From positions 1 to 64,000 of the forward strand of contig JAAAPD010000024.1 of NCBI GenBank assembly GCA_009908505.1: 64,000 nt of DNA. Reading direction: 5' to 3'. This stretch comes from Alphaproteobacteria bacterium. GTDB lineage: Bacteria; Pseudomonadota; Alphaproteobacteria; Rhodobacterales; Rhodobacteraceae. A model generated the notes under the pieces. It did not search any database and was not told the DNA's origin. It saw nothing but the letters and a program-made list of their open reading frames with translations. Positions 60,668 through 64,000 of the stretch are shown piece after piece. Every line of letters begins with the position of its first letter. Position 1 is the stretch's first letter. The translations under genes and the position numbers were made by a program.

Positions 60668-61822
60668 TCAGCGTCGCTTTCCAGAAAGGGGGGTGTCCGG
60701 GGTTTCGGCGGGCACGCGCCCGTATTCATGCGGTAGGGAACTGGTCTTGAGTTCCGGCATGACAAGGCGGCCGAAGTGCTGCGCCTCGTCGATATGCGGA
60801 TAGCCCGAGAAGATGAAGGCGCGAATGCCCATCTTCTTGTATTCCTCGATCTCGCTGAGCACCTGGTCAGCCGAGCCGACGATCGCCGCGCCGCAGCCCG
60901 ACCGCGCCCGGCCGATCCCGGTCCACAGGTGGCGTTCGACATAGCCGAACTGGTCGGCCAGCTCGCGGGCCCGGGCCTGGTGGCTGACGCCCAGCGAATG
61001 GGCGTCATGGCTGCGTTCGCGGATCAGGCGCCCGTATTCGTCGTCCAGCTTGGAGACCAGGCTCTCGGCGTATTCGCGGGCCTCTGCTTCCGTGTCGCGG
61101 ACAACCACATGCACGCGCAGCCCGTAATCCAGTGTCCGGCCATAGCGTTCGGCCACGGCGTTCACGTCCTTCATGCGCTGGGCGATCTGTTCCTTGGGTT
61201 CGGGCCACATCAGGTAGGTGTCGCAGTGCTGGCCGCACAGTTCCAGCGCCGCCGGCGAATAGCCCCCGAAATACAGAAGCGGGCCGCCGTTTTGCTGGTA
61301 GGGCTTGGCCGGGTCCGTGGGCAGGCCCTTGAAGTTGTAGATCTCGCCCTCGTAGTCGATCTCGTCCCGGGTCCAGCACTGTTTGAGGATCTCAACCACC
61401 TCGCGCGACCGCTGGTAGCGGTATTCGCTGTCGGCCTTTTCGCCCGGAAAGTCCGACGAAATGATGTTCAGCGTCAGCTTGCCCTTGGCCATGTGGTCCA
61501 GCGTGGCGATGGTGCGCGCCAGCATGATCGGCTGCACCTCGCCGCAGCGGATCGCGGCCAGCATGTTCATTTTTTCCAGCTGCGGCAGCATCCCGGCCAC
61601 GAAGGTCAGCGTATCCTGCCCCACCTGGTAGGAGGACGGGGCGAGGATGTTGCGAAAGCCCTGTTTCTCGGCCTCCTGCACGATGTTGCGGCAGTGTTCC
61701 CACGTTGGCGCCAGCGCGCTGTCGGGCACACCCATGTAGCGGTAATCATCGCCGCAGAGCGCCGAGAACCAGCTGACTTCCGGCGCGTCGAGATCGGGCG
61801 ACGTGATGGGCACGACGGTCAT
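60668..61822 (-). CDS. LLM-class flavin-dependent monooxygenase, SmoC/SsuD-like
   Basis: 384 residues, bacterial luciferase-like barrel close to alkanesulfonate monooxygenase: WEHCRNIVQEAEKQGF, ILAPSSYQVGQDTLTFVAGM, MLAAIRCGEVQP, LARTIATLDHMAKGKLTLNI and RYQRSREVVEILKQCWT. It uses FMNH2 and O2 to split a C-S bond of a sulfonate, releasing sulfite. With the next two genes it reproduces SmoC-SmoB-SmoA of oxidative sulfoquinovose breakdown. First gene of the operon, divergent from a GntR regulator across a palindromic region. Confidence 0.87.
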   Translation of the reverse strand: MTVVPITSPDLDAPEVSWFSALCGDDYRYMGVPDSALAPTWEHCRNIVQEAEKQGFRNILAPSSYQVGQDTLTFVAGMLPQLEKMNMLAAIRCGEVQPIMLARTIATLDHMAKGKLTLNIISSDFPGEKADSEYRYQRSREVVEILKQCWTRDEIDYEGEIYNFKGLPTDPAKPYQQNGGPLLYFGGYSPAALELCGQHCDTYLMWPEPKEQIAQRMKDVNAVAERYGRTLDYGLRVHVVVRDTEAEAREYAESLVSKLDDEYGRLIRERSHDAHSLGVSHQARARELADQFGYVERHLWTGIGRARSGCGAAIVGSADQVLSEIEEYKKMGIRAFIFSGYPHIDEAQHFGRLVMPELKTSSLPHEYGRVPAETPDTPLSGKRR

Positions 61823-61883
61823 TCTTCATTCCTCCCTGAGCGCCCCGGATTCGGGGTCGTTTGCCCTTGCGTAGCACTGGACG

Positions 61884-61908
61884 ATTGATGCATCAATAGT
61901 GTATCAAT
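61884..61908. promoter_or_regulatory. GntR operator candidate between monooxygenase operon and gntR
   Basis: ATTGATGCATCAAT (61884-61897) is a perfect 14-base palindrome. A further ATCAAT half-site follows at 61903-61908, one helical turn (11 bases) after the ATCAAT of the palindrome. It is central in the 127-base divergent region and AT-rich, as expected for a dimeric GntR/HutC repressor. Confidence 0.65.
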
Positions 61909-61949
61909 TTCGCGGCCCGCCAAAACCGGCCGCAGGGGAGGATCAGGAC

Positions 61950-62666
61950 ATGGCGCGGGGACGGCCCTCGGCGGCGCTGCCCAAATACGTTCAGATCAGT
62001 GAAATGCTGATCCGCGACATCGCCGCGGGCCGTTTGCCCGACGGCACCCGTCTGCCCCCCGAACGGGACATGGCGGACGGTTTGGGCATTGCCGTGGGAA
62101 CCTTGCGAAAGGCCCTGGAATCGCTTGCGAAAAAAGGGCTGCTGGAGCGGGTTCAAGGCTCTGGCAACTACATCCGCGCCCGTGCCGCCGTTTCCTCGGT
62201 CTATGCGATGTTGCGCCTGGAACGGATCGGGGGCGGCGGTTTGCCGACGGCGGCGCTGCTGTCCGTTGATCGCCGCGCCAAGCCGAAAGATGCGCCCGCC
62301 TTCGGCCCCTCGACGGACGGGTGGCGATTCCGGCGGCTGCGGTTTCTCGACGACCGGCCCGCGGCGCTCGAGGAGATCTGGCTGGACGGGGGCTGCGCCG
62401 ACAGCATCGCGCCCGAGTCGGTGTCGGAGTCGCTCTATCTTTTCTATCGCGAGGCCCTGGGCCTGGTGATCATGAGCGCGACCGACCAGGTCAGTATCGC
62501 GCCGGCGCCGGATTGGGGCGAGGCCCGGTTTCCGATGCAGCCGGGCGATATGGCCGGCTATGTCGAACGCATCGGCCGCGACCCGGCGGGCCGGGCGGTC
62601 GAGTTTTCCCGGACGTGGTTCGACCCGTCCGAAGTCATCTATATCAGCAGGTTGGGCAAGGGATAA
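61950..62666 (+). CDS. GntR/HutC-family transcriptional regulator (UTRA domain)
   Basis: 238 residues. Winged helix at about 10-75 (YVQISEMLIRDIAAGRLPDGTRLPPERDMADGLGIAVGTLRKALESLAKKGLL, read in parts), followed by a UTRA effector domain (RFRRLRFLDDRPAALEEIWL, then FSRTWFDPSEVIYIS). AGGGGAGGATC lies upstream of the ATG at 61950; the longer frame reads through the operator. It probably represses the sulfonate operon until a sugar-type effector binds. Confidence 0.87.
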   Translation: MARGRPSAALPKYVQISEMLIRDIAAGRLPDGTRLPPERDMADGLGIAVGTLRKALESLAKKGLLERVQGSGNYIRARAAVSSVYAMLRLERIGGGGLPTAALLSVDRRAKPKDAPAFGPSTDGWRFRRLRFLDDRPAALEEIWLDGGCADSIAPESVSESLYLFYREALGLVIMSATDQVSIAPAPDWGEARFPMQPGDMAGYVERIGRDPAGRAVEFSRTWFDPSEVIYISRLGKG

Positions 62667-62671
62667 CAGGC

Positions 62672-63754
62672 ATGATCAACTACGGCATCATCGGCTGCGG
62701 CATGATGGGGCGCGAGCATATCGAAAACATCAAGCTACTGCCCCAGGGCCGGGTGGCCGCGGTCTATGACCCGGTGCCGGACCTGGCGCAAAGCGCGGCG
62801 ACGCTGGCCGGCGATGCGCAGGTCTGCGAGACCCTGGATGATCTGATCGGGCATCCGGAGGTGGACGCCTTCGTCATCGTCAGCCCCAACAACCTGCACG
62901 TGGAACAGTTGCGGCGAATCCGGGATACACGCCCCTTGCCGGTGCTGTGTGAAAAGCCGCTTTTCACCGATCCGGGCGACGTGGCGTTCCTCGAGGAACT
63001 CAGGGCCGGGTATCCCGCGCCGATCTGGGTGGCGATGGAATATCGCTACATGCCGCCCATCGCGGCGCTTTTGCAGCAGGCCGAACATGCAACGGGCGGC
63101 ATTTCCATGCTGACGATCCGCGAACACCGCTTCCCGTTCCTGCCCAAGATCGGCAACTGGAACCGCTTCAACACCAATACCGGTGGCACGCTGGTGGAAA
63201 AGTGCTGTCATTTTTTCGACCTGATGCGCCTGATCCTGCGCGATGAGCCTGTGCGCGTCATGGCCAGCGCGGGTCAGACCCTCAATCACCGCGACGAGAG
63301 TTACGAGGGCCGGGTGCCGGATGTCTGGGACAACGGCTATGTCATCCTCGATTTCGCGGGCGGGGCGCGGGCCATGTTGGAACTGTGCATGTTCGCCGAG
63401 GGGTCGAAATACCAAGAAGAGATCAGCGCGGTCGGCCCCAAGGGCAAAATCGAGGCGCTGGTGCCGGGGCCGGGACGGTTCTGGCCCAAGGCACTGGGCG
63501 CACCGCCCGTGCCGCAGCTGATCATCAGCCCCCGCGCGCCCAAGGGCCCCGTCGTCAGCGAGGTGCCGGTCGATCCCGAATTGCTGGCCGCCGGGGACCA
63601 TAACGGGTCGACCTTCTACCAGCATCTTCGCTTCAACGCGGTGCTGCGGGGGGAAGGGACGCCCGAGGTCACGCTGGACGATGGCATGGCCGCCGTGCGT
63701 ATCGGCCTGGCCGCGCAGGAAAGCGCCCGAACCGGCCAGGCGGTTCTGCTCTAG
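62672..63754 (+). CDS. Gfo/Idh/MocA-family oxidoreductase
   Basis: 360 residues. NAD-binding GCGMMG at 9-14, the family CEKPL with catalytic Lys (about residue 93), and a C-terminal alpha/beta domain with GGTLVEKCCHFFDLMR. Members oxidise sugars, inositols or sugar acids. It starts 5 bases after gntR, so the two form one unit. It may act on a sugar or sulfosugar released by the divergent operon's pathway (inference). Overlaps the convergent epimerase gene by 4 bases. Confidence 0.88.
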   Translation: MINYGIIGCGMMGREHIENIKLLPQGRVAAVYDPVPDLAQSAATLAGDAQVCETLDDLIGHPEVDAFVIVSPNNLHVEQLRRIRDTRPLPVLCEKPLFTDPGDVAFLEELRAGYPAPIWVAMEYRYMPPIAALLQQAEHATGGISMLTIREHRFPFLPKIGNWNRFNTNTGGTLVEKCCHFFDLMRLILRDEPVRVMASAGQTLNHRDESYEGRVPDVWDNGYVILDFAGGARAMLELCMFAEGSKYQEEISAVGPKGKIEALVPGPGRFWPKALGAPPVPQLIISPRAPKGPVVSEVPVDPELLAAGDHNGSTFYQHLRFNAVLRGEGTPEVTLDDGMAAVRIGLAAQESARTGQAVLL

Positions 63755-64000
63755 CCGCCCGGCTGCACCGCCTTCAGCGTGGTGTAATAGCCCGACAGGC
63801 CCGAGGTCAGCGGCAAAAGGTCCGCTTGCAGCGCGTGGTAGATGTCGGGCTTGCCGATGAACTGGCGTTCGGTCGGCCGGCCCGCATCGTCGATCTCGGG
63901 GAACCAGCCGCCGCGCGCCGCATCCACGAAATGCGCCTGGGCAAAGCGCCAGAGCCGGTCGAACCAGGCGGCGTCCTCCTCGGTCGGGTCCAGCTTCATC
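63751..64000 (-). CDS. AGE-family epimerase/isomerase, C-terminal end (cut by window edge)
   Basis: The last 82 codons of a protein whose start lies beyond position 64000. The ending (WFDRLWRFAQAHFVDAARGG, then WFPEID and GKPDIYHALQADLLPL) is typical of N-acylglucosamine 2-epimerase-like (alpha/alpha)6-barrel isomerases, which include mannose isomerase and sulfoquinovose isomerase YihS. Located beside the sulfonate genes it may isomerise the sugar substrate. It could belong to a longer operon outside the window. Confidence 0.75.
   Translation of the reverse strand, partial: MKLDPTEEDAAWFDRLWRFAQAHFVDAARGGWFPEIDDAGRPTERQFIGKPDIYHALQADLLPLTSGLSGYYTTLKAVQPGG

Overview
The window reads as chromosomal DNA of a high-GC alphaproteobacterium, most likely a Rhodobacteraceae (Roseobacter/Rhodobacter group) member. 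Pointers are a GapR (UPF0335) gene, an imuA-imuB-dnaE2 cassette behind a GTTC-N7-GTTC LexA box, an fdsGBACD formate dehydrogenase, an SqrR/BigR-type persulfide repressor, an orphan SpoA (FliM/FliN C-terminal) protein and several LIV-I, TRAP and sugar ABC transporters. Genes are densely packed, often with ATGA stop/start overlaps. No IS element, integrase, rRNA or CRISPR array was seen; one tRNA (Thr, UGU) is present.

Layout. (1) 1-10501: a carboxylate/short-chain-acyl module. A minus-strand operon livKHMGF ends in acs (acetyl-CoA synthetase, cut by the window edge). Divergent from it are an ScfR-type (XRE + DUF2083) regulator and an operon of a lone receiver protein, a small membrane protein and a sodium:solute-symporter/histidine-kinase hybrid. 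(2) 10.6-15.8 kb: orphan SpoA protein, DUF442 sulfurtransferase-like protein divergent from an SqrR/BigR repressor, a crotonase fused to the tail of a FadJ-type enzyme without its NAD domain, small proteins, GapR, a conserved hypothetical and tRNA-Thr. (3) 16.0-28.2 kb: a block that looks compositionally distinct by eye and starts just after the tRNA: an EEP-fold hydrolase, opgG/opgH (periplasmic glucan synthesis), cytochrome b561, a CDP-alcohol phosphatidyltransferase, an LtaS/OpgB-like membrane phosphotransferase, a complete sugar ABC importer and a YbhN-like flippase-type membrane protein. It could be an island that makes and decorates periplasmic glucans or lipids. (4) 28.4-30.2 kb: bdhA translationally coupled to a patatin (ketone body/PHB-linked). 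(5) 30.3-39.9 kb: an IorAB-type molybdenum hydroxylase, a LysR regulator and fdsGBACD; the same GATAG-N7-CTATC site lies before lysR and before fdsG. (6) 40.0-45.9 kb: the SOS mutagenesis cassette. (7) 46.0-50.0 kb: a four-gene overlapping operon of unknown function (GNAT-like, ThiF/E1-like, polytopic membrane protein, Acg-type nitroreductase), the best candidate here for an undescribed system. (8) 50.0-55.8 kb: di-heme peroxidase, Sel1 protein, MetR-like LysR with EamA exporter, EEP hydrolase, DUF2238-like membrane protein. (9) 55.8-64.0 kb: a probable oxidative sulfoquinovose (or related sulfonate) catabolic locus: LLM monooxygenase, aldo/keto reductase and flavin reductase in the SmoC-SmoB-SmoA combination, followed by a TRAP transporter, with a divergent GntR regulator, a Gfo/Idh/MocA dehydrogenase and the end of an AGE-family epimerase.
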